A stretch of 50,454 bases of DNA from Oribacterium sp. NK2B42. GTDB taxonomy: Bacteria; Bacillota; Clostridia; Lachnospirales; Lachnospiraceae. This document shows, piece by piece, positions 1 to 8,580 of the stretch. The DNA lies in assembly GCF_000424445.1 (NCBI RefSeq), contig NZ_KE384191.1:1-50454 (forward strand), read 5' to 3'. The position numbers and the translations under genes were made by a program. Below the pieces are notes generated by a model. That model worked only from the letters and a program-made list of their open reading frames with translations. It did not search any database and was not told where the DNA came from. Each line of letters opens with the position of its first letter. Position 1 is the stretch's first letter.

Positions 1-115
1 ATTTGGGTCATCCTGAATGGCAGGTTACATTGACTCAATTTCAGGTAATCAGGATTTGGGTCATTCTGAATGGCAGATTACATTGACTTATATTCTGAAT
101 TCTGAGTTTTAAGGT
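1..115. repeat. Degenerate ~53-bp tandem repeats (end of an array)
   Basis: The blocks starting TTGACT at 30 and 83 are 53 bp apart and share GGTCATxCTGAATGGCAG and TACATTGACT segments. A further partial unit lies at 1-29. The pattern (TTGACT, an AAAT-type core, GGTCATTC, TGGC, TTAC/TACA) is the same as in the 54-bp array at 13543-14130, so both look like members of one intergenic repeat family. Only about two units are visible because the window starts here. Function unknown. Confidence 0.55.
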
Positions 116-237
116 CAATCAGTGGTTCCAATAACTCCAGATGGTGGGGAAAAAAGTCGACCACGGTCTTCGCGAACCATTGCCGGCTGAACTGTTACAA
201 ATAGTGTATGCTCAAGAACTAAAATTCTGGCTTTTTA

Positions 238-266
238 TTGAAAATTATAATCACAAATGATATATT
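238..266 (+). promoter_or_regulatory. Promoter of putative antisense antitoxin RNA
   Basis: TTGAAA at 238-243 and TATATT at 261-266 are separated by exactly 17 nt. Transcription would start near 273 and run into the terminator at 338-375, giving an RNA of about 100 nt antisense to the 3' part of the toxin transcript. Confidence 0.55.
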
Positions 267-272
267 TATCAG

Positions 273-375
273 TAAGGAAAGTACCCACTCCAAAGTGGAT
301 GCTCCCATTAGATGTTATTTAGCTCTCAGTGAGAGCCGCCTCTCTTGTTTGCAGACGAGAGAGGCTTTATTTTTT
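273..375 (+). ncRNA. Putative antisense RNA antitoxin of a type I TA locus
   Basis: No convincing protein is encoded on this strand. The interval is bounded by a good promoter (238-266) and an intrinsic terminator (338-375) and contains two small hairpins (near 285-298, CCACT/AGTGG, and 322-336, GCTCTC/GAGAGC). It is convergent with, and overlaps the 3' end of, the small membrane peptide gene at 367-489. This is the arrangement of TxpA/RatA- and Fst-type systems, where the antisense RNA pairs with the 3' end of the toxin mRNA. The ends are inferred, not mapped. Confidence 0.45.
338..375 (+). terminator. Intrinsic terminator shared by the convergent TA transcripts
   Basis: Stem GCCTCTCT (338-345) with AGAGAGGC (358-365), followed on the plus strand by a T-rich tract (366-374). 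On the minus strand the hairpin is preceded by an A-rich tract, so it may partly work both ways. A nearly identical stem occurs at 5608-5637. Confidence 0.75.
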
Positions 376-489
376 TCGCTTGTTGTTTCTCTTATCAAGA
401 AAGCTAAGCAACGCCAGTAAGAAACCACAAGCCGTAAAAAGCAATGCCAACAAAGTCAGCATAATCATTAAGATTTCGTAGTCCGTCAT
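367..489 (-). CDS. Small holin-like membrane peptide, probable type I toxin
   Basis: This is a 40-codon gene starting with ATG at 489-487 and ending in TAA at 369-367. The product starts MTDYEILMIMLTLL, has one hydrophobic segment (about residues 5-30) and ends in a short, highly basic tail (DKRNNKRKK). This is the shape of the 'putative holin-like toxin' (Hol_Tox/TxpA-like) peptides of Firmicutes. A strong ribosome site GGGAGGTGG (495-503) lies just upstream. A consensus promoter on the same strand (602-630) and a convergent antisense RNA (273-375) support a type I toxin-antitoxin pair. The family assignment rests on length, topology and context. It could instead be another small membrane peptide, but the ribosome site and promoter make a real gene likely. 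Confidence 0.7.
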   Translation of the reverse strand: MTDYEILMIMLTLLALLFTACGFLLALLSFLDKRNNKRKK

Positions 490-496
490 GTGCGCC

Positions 497-555
497 ACCT
501 CCCTTCCACAGTGACATCCAAATAATGGAGCACCTTATAATATGGCTCGGGAGAT
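497..555 (-). promoter_or_regulatory. Toxin leader element able to mask its ribosome site
   Basis: In the toxin mRNA the sequence AUCUCCC (plus-strand 549-555) can pair with GGGAGGU (497-503), the toxin Shine-Dalgarno: seven pairs, one of them G-U. Sequestration of the start region by an upstream leader segment is a known feature of type I toxin mRNAs. A second hairpin (AAGCGG/CCGCTT) lies near the 5' end of the mRNA at about 579-599. Confidence 0.4.
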
Positions 556-601
556 TACCACCTCGTCATGGGTACTTGTAAAGCGGATGAACCGCTTTTT
601 T

Positions 602-630
602 AATATAGCACATACGTTCTGTCTGTTCAA
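602..630 (-). promoter_or_regulatory. Promoter of the small toxin gene
   Basis: Reading the minus strand, TTGAAC (630-625) is followed after 17 nt by TATATT (607-602). The predicted start near 595 gives a leader of about 105 nt before the peptide start codon, long for a 40-codon gene and typical of regulated toxin mRNAs. Confidence 0.6.
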
Positions 631-805
631 CCGAACAATTACCATTCCTTAGTAAATTCCAATAATAATCTCTTTATAATCTCTTTATTTTTCCTTCCTC
701 CACTATTTGCGGCTAGCAAACTAAATACCATTCACCTGTGAATTGTTACTAAAATCCGGATATTTTATCTTTTTTTTGATTTTAAATAAAATCATTTTCT
801 AATTT

Positions 806-816
806 TATGGTATAAT
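806..816 (+). promoter_or_regulatory. Extended -10 promoter for the lipoprotein gene
   Basis: TATGGTATAAT at 806-816 has a perfect -10 hexamer (811-816) preceded by the TGn extension. No good -35 hexamer is seen at the normal distance, as is usual for extended -10 promoters. It lies about 110 nt before the start of the lipoprotein at 932. Confidence 0.45.
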
Positions 817-931
817 GTACAAAGGAAGTAGGCTTTAATATTTATAAATTGTATGCTTTTTACAAAATTTCTGATCTTTTTAAGCGTACAGGTATAAAGC
901 AAGAGAGTATGAGTAGTATGAGGAGGGTATG

Positions 932-2638
932 ATGAAACAATCGTTTAACAAGTATGTGCTGACTGTGACATTGCTTGCTGCGTTTTTTTCTTTAAACGGC
1001 TGCAGCGGCTCCGGAGATAAACCTGCGGAAACCACAACAGCTGCAGCGGCTGTCATAGCTGAGACAACAGCAAGGTCTTCTGCCGGAACAGCGAAGGCTT
1101 CTGCTGAAACAGCGAAGGCTTCTGAAATGAAAGCTGACAAGGCAGCCGGAGATGCAGGGAAGTATGTAATCTATGAATATGAATCCAACGGCAATAAGGT
1201 AGATCATGGCATGCTTGCAGAGGCCGGCATGGGAGACACATGGCTTGAGCTCTATGAGGACGGCACAGGAAAATTTAATCTTTTCAAAAATATGCTGGAC
1301 ATCACATGGGAACCCGGAGAGATCACAGTATACGGCACTTCAAAATATACTTATAAGCTTGAAGGTGACACACTTAATCTCGATATGCAGGGCGTTTACT
1401 ACACTATGATGCGAGAGGGAAGCCTTCCTGCTGCAGACAGTACTGGCAGCAACAGCAGCTCCTCTGATTCCGGTGAAGTCTCCGGTACTTATTATCTCAC
1501 CATGCTTGACACGATGTCCATTCAGGAATTTGCGGAGATGACAGGAACAACTGTTGATAAAGCATCTGAAATGATCATGCTCAGGCTTTCTCCTGACGGC
1601 AGTATGCATTTCATCGAGGACGGCGAAGACCAGCCGGGAACCTACACTATAGAGGATGATGTCATCACACTGACTGCTGAGGATGAAAAGATGACAGGAA
1701 CCATAGACGGTGACACCATAACCTTTGATCTTGAGGGCGAAAAGCTGGTGTTATCAGGCAGCAGACCGACTGACAGCGGAGCTTCTGCAGCCGCTGATGG
1801 CTCTGACTCAAAATCCGGGGAGGCTGTCGATACTTCAACTGCCACCGGCGGTGACGGAGTTGTGGGAAGTGAAGAGGAGCTTGAAAAGGATTATGTATGG
1901 ATGAACAAGGTAGCAAAGGATATCTTCCATACCACTTATGAGGATCTCGTAAAGCAGTTCGGTGTCGAAGGAAAGTTTGACAAGGAAGAGTATTCCGAGC
2001 ATATGAAGGTAAACAAACGCTACTACTTCTGGATATCTCCTGAAGATGAGAATCACTTCATTTATGTCAACTTTGAGGAGGATGATCCTGACAATGCACC
2101 CGGAGTATACACAGTCAGCGGTTTCAACTCAAGCGGCTTCAGCGCATCAGAGGCTGAAAGCAGGTATCTTGAGGAGGTTCAGGCGGCAGCCAATGAAGCC
2201 GACAAGGCAGCTGCAGCAAACATGAAGATGAAAGACTTCTCTGTAGATATTCACCCGTTTGCACACGACGAAGACACGATAACCGTCAGTATGCAGATTC
2301 CGGAAAGCGGATGGTCATATGATGAAAACAAGGATCATCTTGTAGAAAATGAAGATCCCAATACCTTTGGCGCAGGCTTCATACAGTTCAAGGTGGATCC
2401 TGAACTCTCAAAATTTGATTTCTACAAGGATAAGTTTGAAAACTATAAGGATATCGATGAAAGAGAGATAGGAGGCATCAAATTTGCCGGACGAACCTAC
2501 AAGAATATCGGATATGAGTGGACCGAGTATATCGCTCAGATAGATGATTCTCACGCTGTATCCATAGGTATAGTTCGCATAGATACAAGCGAAGGAAGCA
2601 TGGGCGACAGGATACTCAATTCCATAAAATTTAAATGA
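932..2638 (+). CDS. Lipoprotein of unknown function, Ala/Ser-rich linkers
   Basis: The 568-residue product begins with a lipoprotein signal: a basic start, a hydrophobic stretch, then LNGC as lipobox, so it should be anchored to the outer face of the membrane. An Ala/Thr/Glu-rich linker of about 40 residues follows. Two similar beta-rich blocks come next (about residues 75-165 and 185-280) with the pattern 'L-DG-G-F/H...GTYTIEDDVITLT', resembling repeated small beta-sandwich domains of Lachnospiraceae lipoproteins. A second Ser/Ala linker precedes a C-terminal half (about 320-568) with no family I recognise. ATG codons occur at 929 and 932; AGGAGGG (921-927) is better spaced for 932. It is followed 98 bp later by another lipoprotein gene, so the two may be co-expressed. 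Confidence 0.75.
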   Translation: MKQSFNKYVLTVTLLAAFFSLNGCSGSGDKPAETTTAAAAVIAETTARSSAGTAKASAETAKASEMKADKAAGDAGKYVIYEYESNGNKVDHGMLAEAGMGDTWLELYEDGTGKFNLFKNMLDITWEPGEITVYGTSKYTYKLEGDTLNLDMQGVYYTMMREGSLPAADSTGSNSSSSDSGEVSGTYYLTMLDTMSIQEFAEMTGTTVDKASEMIMLRLSPDGSMHFIEDGEDQPGTYTIEDDVITLTAEDEKMTGTIDGDTITFDLEGEKLVLSGSRPTDSGASAAADGSDSKSGEAVDTSTATGGDGVVGSEEELEKDYVWMNKVAKDIFHTTYEDLVKQFGVEGKFDKEEYSEHMKVNKRYYFWISPEDENHFIYVNFEEDDPDNAPGVYTVSGFNSSGFSASEAESRYLEEVQAAANEADKAAAANMKMKDFSVDIHPFAHDEDTITVSMQIPESGWSYDENKDHLVENEDPNTFGAGFIQFKVDPELSKFDFYKDKFENYKDIDEREIGGIKFAGRTYKNIGYEWTEYIAQIDDSHAVSIGIVRIDTSEGSMGDRILNSIKFK

Positions 2639-2671
2639 TAAAGATTTTATGCTATATACGGAACTGTAAAC

Positions 2672-2713
2672 TGTTTATCAGACCCCATCGATACTAGCGG
2701 TGCTTGATAAACA
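2672..2713 (+). promoter_or_regulatory. Inverted repeat between the two lipoprotein genes
   Basis: TGTTTATCA (2672-2680) is repeated inverted as TGATAAACA (2705-2713): nine perfect pairs with a 24-nt loop. There is no T-run, so it is not an obvious terminator. It may be an operator or an mRNA stability element; it ends 22 bp before the next start codon. Confidence 0.35.
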
Positions 2714-2735
2714 TCAAAAATAGAGAGGATGCATT

Positions 2736-5408
2736 ATGAAGAAAAAAACTTTGATCCTTGTTCTCTGCGCGACGGCTATCGGGCTTGCGGCCTGCAGCAA
2801 AAAGCCTGTACAGGATACGCCTAAAACTACCGATACGCCTGAAACTACCGCCTCTGCCGAGACTGAAGCTCCGTTTGTGGAGGAAGAGCCTGCAAAAAAC
2901 GAGCTTGATCCCGCATCACCTATTCCGGGTATAAACAAGGATTATGCCCTGACAGAGCAGGTGTTTGAAGATGAAAATCTCATACTCCGGCTGCCTGAAG
3001 GCGTCAGCGCTGTTAATGAAGGCAAAGGGGAAAACATGGGGCACATTACAGTGACCGATGAAGAAGATGGGTGGAAACTAATGTTCCGCCCTGATAATTT
3101 CTCACTTAACAACATAATAAACAATGTGAGTAATACTGTTATCTACGACGGAAACGAGGTAAAAACAGACTGGTCACGTGACGTATCAGGGACTCTGGCA
3201 GGATTCCCTGTACGGGTGTGGGCCAATAATACACGAAAGGGATGGCTCCACCCTTCCAACGAAAGTGATACACCTGCTGTTGATATCGTCATGGATTACG
3301 GCGAAACCCTGGTAGGAGAATGGCTGGGCATGCATATCCGTCTGGAAGCGCTGAAGCCAACCGATGATACAAACATTTATCACTACCTGTATAACAGTAA
3401 GCTTCGTGCCGTACTGAACAGTTTTGAATGTATAAAGACCGCGGATGGCAATGAATATTCCGTAAACGGCATCACCGCCACCTTCCCTGCCCGCTGGCCC
3501 GTAAAAACAGGCGAGAATTCCATGGTGGCAAATCTGCATTCCAATGCTCTCACCGGCGGTATCACCATGACAACACAGTACAACCCGGATCCTCAGCATC
3601 ATGCAGATATGTACGAAGGGGATCAGTTCAGCCGTACCTATGGAAGCAATGACTGGCTCGGTGTCATCGCAAAACATATATTTGAAAAAGAAGGCGCTGA
3701 TGAACCGACCATCCTTTACTCCATGTACCTGTTCTCAAAGTTCAGTGACAGGATGTGTGCCTGTGTTCATGTTTCCAACAACAGCTTCGGTCCTGAGGAA
3801 TTCAAAGCATTCCTCGACAACGAACAGTTTGTGGATCTGATGAATTCTGTGAAACTTGATCCTGAGGCATGGCACCAGCCGGGTACAGCAGAAGTAAACG
3901 GTCTTCTTTCCGACGGCGGCAGTATCATGTCATACTCCGGTACTGATGAAGAAGTAACTATCCCTTCTGTTATCGGTGATTACAACACAGTCAGCGTGGG
4001 ATTTAATGCATTTAAGGATAATACTTCCATCAAGAAGATAGTTATCCCTGAAGGCGTCACCGAGATCCAGGGCAATGCTTTCTTCGGATGTGCAAATCTC
4101 GAAACGGTCGTTCTTCCCGAAACCCTGAACTTCATATATCCATACGCTTTCCGTGACTGCCCTAACCTTAAGGATGTAGTACTGCCTGATGGTGTTTCTT
4201 ATGTAGGATCCGGTGCTTATGAAGGTTCCGGCACAGGAACATTTAAAGGCAGCGCCGCAGAATATGATTATCACGCATTTGATGAAAGCGGATTTGATAA
4301 GATAAGTTTTGCAGACGGTGCGATCCTTTCGGCTGATTATATTTTTGACGGAGCATCGCTTTCTGAGATAGAGCTGCCGACAGACCTTAAAGAACTTGGC
4401 AAGGGAGCATTTGTAAACTGTCACAACATCCAGAAGATCGAACTTCCTGAGACAGTGACAACCATAGGTGAAGGTGCATTTTCATCCATGTTCGGACTTC
4501 CGTGTATAAATCTTCCGGAAGGTCTCACCGAGATTCCTGATGGCTGCTTCAACTCCACAACTTTGGACACTCTTGTCATTCCTTCTACAGTAACAAAAAT
4601 CGGTGACCATGCAACATTTGGCGCTGCCTGCATCATCATCCTCTGTCCTGAGGCAGAGATAGGCGAGCGCGCAATACAGGCTGACTACGTATATCTGGAA
4701 GATGCCTATAAGCATGTATTCTCAGATCATGAGGAACTTGAAGGAAGCTGTCTGTATCTCGATGATGTTTATGACCCTGCTTCACAGATTCAGGGAAATT
4801 TCTATGATGCAACAAGCTTCGATTATCAGATCTACCTTCCGTCTGACGCAACCATTGAAGAGTCTGATAATCTTGATAAGTACCTGCTTTCTATCGGATA
4901 TCCGGAGATTGCATGGATGGGTTCTTCCAGAGATTTCATCCCTGACAGCACCTTTGACTTTGACTGTATCAATCCGGGAATTATAACCGGATATCACGGC
5001 AACAGCGATAAGCTTGGTATCCCTAACTATCATATGTATACAGAAGATGGCTGGTGGCTGACAGGCAATGTATATGGAATCGCGGATGAAGCCTTCAAGG
5101 ATTCTACATTTACTTCTGCCTACTTCCGCGGTCAGTGTGGAGACGGAATCGGTTCAAGGATCCTTGCAGGAAATACTGCTCTTAAGGACATATGGTTTAC
5201 TACTGCCATCATGGATGAGATAGATGACGGGAATGCCATAGACGGAGTTCCTCACTATCAGCCTGATACCTTTGCAGGTATCCCTGAGGATGTGACCGTA
5301 CATCTGCCGGATTCTATCCCTGAGGATCAGCGTTCCGGCCTGGAGGACAGCCTGCGTGCCCATGGCATACCGGGCGGAGCGACCTTTACATATTACAGCC
5401 TGAGGTAA
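2736..5408 (+). CDS. Leucine-rich-repeat (LRR_5/BspA-like) lipoprotein
   Basis: This 890-residue protein has a clear lipoprotein signal (MKKKTLILVLCATAIG, then LAAC) and a Thr/Glu linker. Residues about 60-370 form a domain I do not recognise. Residues about 410-660 contain BspA-type leucine-rich repeats of the LRR_5 kind, for example 'IKKIVIPEGVTEIQGNAFFG' and 'LPEGLTEIPDG'. More degenerate repeats continue towards the C-terminus. LRR_5 proteins are surface-exposed and commonly implicated in binding to host or substrate ligands; the ligand here cannot be told. GAGAGGATGC upstream supplies the ribosome site. Transcription should stop at the strong hairpin at 5481-5531. Confidence 0.85.
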   Translation: MKKKTLILVLCATAIGLAACSKKPVQDTPKTTDTPETTASAETEAPFVEEEPAKNELDPASPIPGINKDYALTEQVFEDENLILRLPEGVSAVNEGKGENMGHITVTDEEDGWKLMFRPDNFSLNNIINNVSNTVIYDGNEVKTDWSRDVSGTLAGFPVRVWANNTRKGWLHPSNESDTPAVDIVMDYGETLVGEWLGMHIRLEALKPTDDTNIYHYLYNSKLRAVLNSFECIKTADGNEYSVNGITATFPARWPVKTGENSMVANLHSNALTGGITMTTQYNPDPQHHADMYEGDQFSRTYGSNDWLGVIAKHIFEKEGADEPTILYSMYLFSKFSDRMCACVHVSNNSFGPEEFKAFLDNEQFVDLMNSVKLDPEAWHQPGTAEVNGLLSDGGSIMSYSGTDEEVTIPSVIGDYNTVSVGFNAFKDNTSIKKIVIPEGVTEIQGNAFFGCANLETVVLPETLNFIYPYAFRDCPNLKDVVLPDGVSYVGSGAYEGSGTGTFKGSAAEYDYHAFDESGFDKISFADGAILSADYIFDGASLSEIELPTDLKELGKGAFVNCHNIQKIELPETVTTIGEGAFSSMFGLPCINLPEGLTEIPDGCFNSTTLDTLVIPSTVTKIGDHATFGAACIIILCPEAEIGERAIQADYVYLEDAYKHVFSDHEELEGSCLYLDDVYDPASQIQGNFYDATSFDYQIYLPSDATIEESDNLDKYLLSIGYPEIAWMGSSRDFIPDSTFDFDCINPGIITGYHGNSDKLGIPNYHMYTEDGWWLTGNVYGIADEAFKDSTFTSAYFRGQCGDGIGSRILAGNTALKDIWFTTAIMDEIDDGNAIDGVPHYQPDTFAGIPEDVTVHLPDSIPEDQRSGLEDSLRAHGIPGGATFTYYSLR

Positions 5409-5480
5409 GCCTCCGGTATCTGATTACAGTCTGAGGCAAGCTGCCTGTATCTGATTATAAAACCTCTTCTGTATAACACA

Positions 5481-5531
5481 CTCCCCTCCGGATATTCAGG
5501 CAAAGGCCTAAGATCCGGAGGGGAGTTTTTT
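5481..5531 (+). terminator. Strong intrinsic terminator after the LRR lipoprotein
   Basis: Thirteen perfect pairs, CTCCCCTCCGGAT (5481-5493) with ATCCGGAGGGGAG (5513-5525), followed by a T-run. Confidence 0.9.
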
Positions 5532-5605
5532 CTAAGAGTTACTTCTGTAGTGGTAAAAGATACACCGGATTTTATTGTTGATAGAATATAATTTAAAAAC
5601 GTTTA

Positions 5606-5645
5606 AAGCCTCTCTCGTTTGAAAAGACGAGAGAGGCTTTTTTTA
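5606..5645. terminator. Bidirectional intrinsic terminator
   Basis: Stem GCCTCTCTCG (5608-5617) with CGAGAGAGGC (5628-5637), flanked by AAA on one side and a T-run on the other, so it can work in both directions. It is the natural terminator for the minus-strand gene ending at 5681. Its stem is almost identical to that of the TA locus at 338-365. Confidence 0.75.
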
Positions 5646-5680
5646 AGCAGAATTCAAAGAAAAAGCATACCTATTTAGTC

Positions 5681-6289
5681 TTATGAAACTGGAGATGTTG
5701 TCTTATCCTGTTTCTTTGCGAGCCATTCTTTGTATGCTTTACGAAATTGTTTTACAGGCATATCCAGTTCTTCGGCCGCATATTCTTCTAAGAGACGACC
5801 TTTATTGAATAAAGACATAATGCTGTCGCTTTTACTTTTAGATAAGGCTTCGTCAAATTCTGGTTTCATTAAAGTCATAAGAGCTTCATACATATCAGGT
5901 ACCTCCTTAAAATGTCTAAAAATGTCAGGATTTTCAGCTAAAGCTAATCGTATAACCGAGTCGGCATTTTCTTTATCATCCTTATCGGAGAGACTATTAG
6001 CAGACAGCACCAGACATTTTCCGGTTTCTAAATTCATTTTACTTGTTAGTGACTTGAGCCAATAGTGTGATTTTTCACTGAGTCTGGATGAAACAATAAG
6101 TTGCAGAGGAAAAAGAATTTTGTTCCCGGACACATAATATATTCCGGGATATTTCTCTAAAATTTTACATCCATTATCTTTAAACCACTTTATAAGTTTG
6201 ACCGGTTTTCCCTCATGTACAAGGGAAACAGTAATGTTATCAACTTTTATGCCATCAGATTTAGGACTGTTTGCCTTGTTTAAAATCAT
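5681..6289 (-). CDS. Hypothetical protein with Rpn-type C-terminal tail
   Basis: This is a 202-residue protein. Its first ~85 residues (for example 'VKLIKWFKDNGCKILEKYPG' and a later RLSEKSHYWLKSL) resemble an uncharacterised companion family often found near Rpn nucleases in Lachnospiraceae. Residues about 120-150 (FKEVPDMYEALMTLMKPEFD) match the remnant at 24897-25118 in this window, which has EVPEMNEALIKLMKPELD. The PD-(D/E)XK nuclease core of Rpn proteins is absent, so nuclease activity is not expected. The ribosome site is weak, and the N-terminus may be truncated or the gene decaying. It stands alone on the minus strand. Confidence 0.6.
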   Translation of the reverse strand: MILNKANSPKSDGIKVDNITVSLVHEGKPVKLIKWFKDNGCKILEKYPGIYYVSGNKILFPLQLIVSSRLSEKSHYWLKSLTSKMNLETGKCLVLSANSLSDKDDKENADSVIRLALAENPDIFRHFKEVPDMYEALMTLMKPEFDEALSKSKSDSIMSLFNKGRLLEEYAAEELDMPVKQFRKAYKEWLAKKQDKTTSPVS

Positions 6290-6523
6290 TCATTACATTA
6301 TCTTTCTTTTATTTTGATTCTATCATCATTATTTAGATGATACAATGTGCAAATGTTAGGGGTGAAATACATCACAGAACGTGACAGAATTTTTTCCTGA
6401 TTGTGTTACAGAAAGATGATAGCTGAGAAATGGAAATTTTCCTATAGTCTAAATTTAGACCATATATGGAATTTTATGAATTCGGATTCGATTATTGTAC
6501 AGACCTACAAATCAAGATGGGTT

Positions 6524-6535
6524 AGAACCGTCCCC
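6524..6535 (+). repeat. Short copy of the AGAACCGTCCCC repeat motif
   Basis: The 12-mer AGAACCGTCCCC here is also found in one arm of the 46-bp palindrome at 18742-18787. Both are intergenic. The second inverted arm is not present here, so this may be half of a decayed REP-like element. Confidence 0.35.
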
Positions 6536-6541
6536 TCTGAC

Positions 6542-6570
6542 TTGTACATACAAATATACATTGGTATATT
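6542..6570 (+). promoter_or_regulatory. Promoter of the CARF-HEPN gene
   Basis: TTGTAC (6542-6547), a 17-nt spacer, and TATATT (6565-6570) preceded by TGG. The predicted start near 6577 gives a leader of fewer than 30 nt before the coding region. Confidence 0.55.
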
Positions 6571-6603
6571 AGGCATATACCGATTATACGAGGAGGTGTG
6601 AAG

Positions 6604-8466
6604 GTGAAAAAGAATATATTGCTTACCACACTGGATGTTTCCTGGAATGACAGAAGTCCGAGATATTACTCTGCAAGGAATGAGTTCGGTTACGATTACT
6701 GTGAAGCTCTGCAGAGTATTGAGGCGGGTACAAAGTTAATGCTGGCCCGAGTTCCTGTTGAGGAGATACTGATCATAGGTGATGAAGTACTTCAAGGTGA
6801 CATGGACAGCCAAAAGAGCATAAGGCTGAAGGATTCAAAGAATCTTTCGCAGGAGGAAGGCTCCGGACTGTCGGCCTTGGATCTTTACAAGTGTCGTTTG
6901 GCTCGGTACATAGATGAAATCAGTCCGGACGAAAAGGCTTATGATACCTTACTTCCGGAGGAAGTCAGGAACAGGCTGATCAAATTTATCGGAGATTTTC
7001 AGGAGCAGTATTCGGAACGTGAGACTAAACGTCTTAACCGTTTTTTTGATGAGCTTTCAGAGAACCGGGTTTTATACAAGAAGTTCTGCTCTGCCCTTTT
7101 TAATGAATTCCCGGACCTCGACAAAGAATCGGGACACACAATGCAGTGGGTTAAATATTATCTTTATACACAGTTAAAGCCATCTTCAAAGCTTGAGTGT
7201 CTTGAGATAAATGAGGGTGTTTCATTCAGATATATTCCGGCGGAGATGCTTGAAAAACGTGAGTACTGGGTCAGCATACTACTCAACACTGACCCTGCGG
7301 ATACTGAGGGAGAAGATGAGATAAATCTATATGTTTCTCTTGGTAATGATTCCGCAATAGACGGTCAGATCCTTCTCAACATGCTTGACATCCTGATCTC
7401 GACTCCCGGAAGTAATGTTCAATTAAAGAAGATTTACAAGGTGACGGAATCCGGCGACAGCCTGACGGGGCAGATAGAAGACAGCACTGTAATTTCAAAA
7501 TCCACGGAGCTTGTCACAGCCGCCCACGCATTTCTCAACTACAGTAAAACGGATTTGCTTGTGAAATTCTGGGAGAATTCAGGAGGACAGGATGATAGGA
7601 TAAGTAAACTTATCTATGGGGCAAGACATGTGGACGTAGGCATTTCCATGTGCAACATTCCTGAGGTTCAGGAGGGCATTGACCGTCTCCGCAGCTTATT
7701 CCGGGATGAAGCATCATGGAAGGATGAAGGCGAGTACGGACTGTTGTTTGGAATGATAGCAGGATGCATCAAGGCAGATTATAAGAACCTTTTGGAGGGT
7801 GACGGCAGCATTAAGTTTCTGGAGCTTATAAAATGGGCATATAAACACCAGCTGTATCAGCAGGTATTGACTCTTATCGAAGCCCACGCTCCTGCGAACA
7901 TTGTAAGCTCAGGTATTTTCTTTTATTGTGATGATGAGACAAAGGCAGATGATATCATCAAGATCCTGGCGCTTCGGCGTCTGGAAATGAAACCATATGA
8001 ATACTATAAGCTTGATGATATAGAGCACTATTTCATCAAAAATTATGACCGTGATGCCGTCAGACTGATGGGTACAAAAGATGAAGACAGAAACCTGATA
8101 TATGCCGGCATCAGAACCGGGTCCATCAATGATGATACACCTGATAAGATAGCCGGACATACTGCCTGCAGCAGCATTGAAAGTGTACAGAAGGTTCTTT
8201 ATGCTTATTACCACCTGGGAGAAGTCAGGAACAAGATAAGTCATGCCGATTCCCGTGCCATGGCTGAAAGTCGCCTGATCGTATACGAAAACGATATCAG
8301 CTCCGCCATGCTGGTAATGCGTGAAACCATCGAATATTTCATAAACAGTTATGAAGCTTCACTGGAGGAGGTTAAGGGCAAAGCTCCGAACATTGTCATC
8401 ATCACACCGGAAGAAGTGAGAAAAAAAGCTGATATGTTAAAACGTGGCACCAAAAGAGATATGTAA
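6604..8466 (+). CDS. Orphan CARF-HEPN protein, Csx1/TM1812-like
   Basis: The 620-residue protein starts KKNILLTTLDVSW, the typical first strand of TM1812/DxTHG-type CRISPR-associated CARF proteins. Residues about 240-262 (YVSLGNDSAIDGQILLNML) occupy the place of the family's D-x-T-H-G strand-helix motif, although the motif itself is not conserved. 'ELVTAAHAFLNYSKTDLL' follows, also as in that family. The C-terminal helical domain contains RNKISH (R542-H547), the R-x4-H signature of HEPN ribonucleases. Such proteins normally sense cyclic oligoadenylate through CARF and cut RNA through HEPN in type III CRISPR defence. No cas genes or CRISPR array are present in the window. The start is GTG at 6604: AGGAGG (6591-6596) is 7 nt upstream of it but only 1 nt from the in-frame GTG at 6598. 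The family call is by motif and could be wrong in detail. Confidence 0.65.
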   Translation: MKKNILLTTLDVSWNDRSPRYYSARNEFGYDYCEALQSIEAGTKLMLARVPVEEILIIGDEVLQGDMDSQKSIRLKDSKNLSQEEGSGLSALDLYKCRLARYIDEISPDEKAYDTLLPEEVRNRLIKFIGDFQEQYSERETKRLNRFFDELSENRVLYKKFCSALFNEFPDLDKESGHTMQWVKYYLYTQLKPSSKLECLEINEGVSFRYIPAEMLEKREYWVSILLNTDPADTEGEDEINLYVSLGNDSAIDGQILLNMLDILISTPGSNVQLKKIYKVTESGDSLTGQIEDSTVISKSTELVTAAHAFLNYSKTDLLVKFWENSGGQDDRISKLIYGARHVDVGISMCNIPEVQEGIDRLRSLFRDEASWKDEGEYGLLFGMIAGCIKADYKNLLEGDGSIKFLELIKWAYKHQLYQQVLTLIEAHAPANIVSSGIFFYCDDETKADDIIKILALRRLEMKPYEYYKLDDIEHYFIKNYDRDAVRLMGTKDEDRNLIYAGIRTGSINDDTPDKIAGHTACSSIESVQKVLYAYYHLGEVRNKISHADSRAMAESRLIVYENDISSAMLVMRETIEYFINSYEASLEEVKGKAPNIVIITPEEVRKKADMLKRGTKRDM

Positions 8467-8580
8467 TGGCCATGGAAGCGGGCATAACCGACAACTGCTG
8501 GCTTTGACCGGCATTTTAGTGTAAAATGTATAAGGCACGAACACAGCTGAAAATTTTTTTGGCTTTTATGCTGTTTCCTG

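Noticed and set aside
238-420. 60-residue plus-strand protein opposite the small toxin gene
   Set aside because: Its start lies within the -35 hexamer of the antisense promoter, it lacks a ribosome site, and it runs through the terminator hairpin.
6401-6601. 66-residue plus-strand protein before the CARF-HEPN gene
   Set aside because: No ribosome site, composition like non-coding DNA, and it overlaps the promoter and ribosome site of the real gene.
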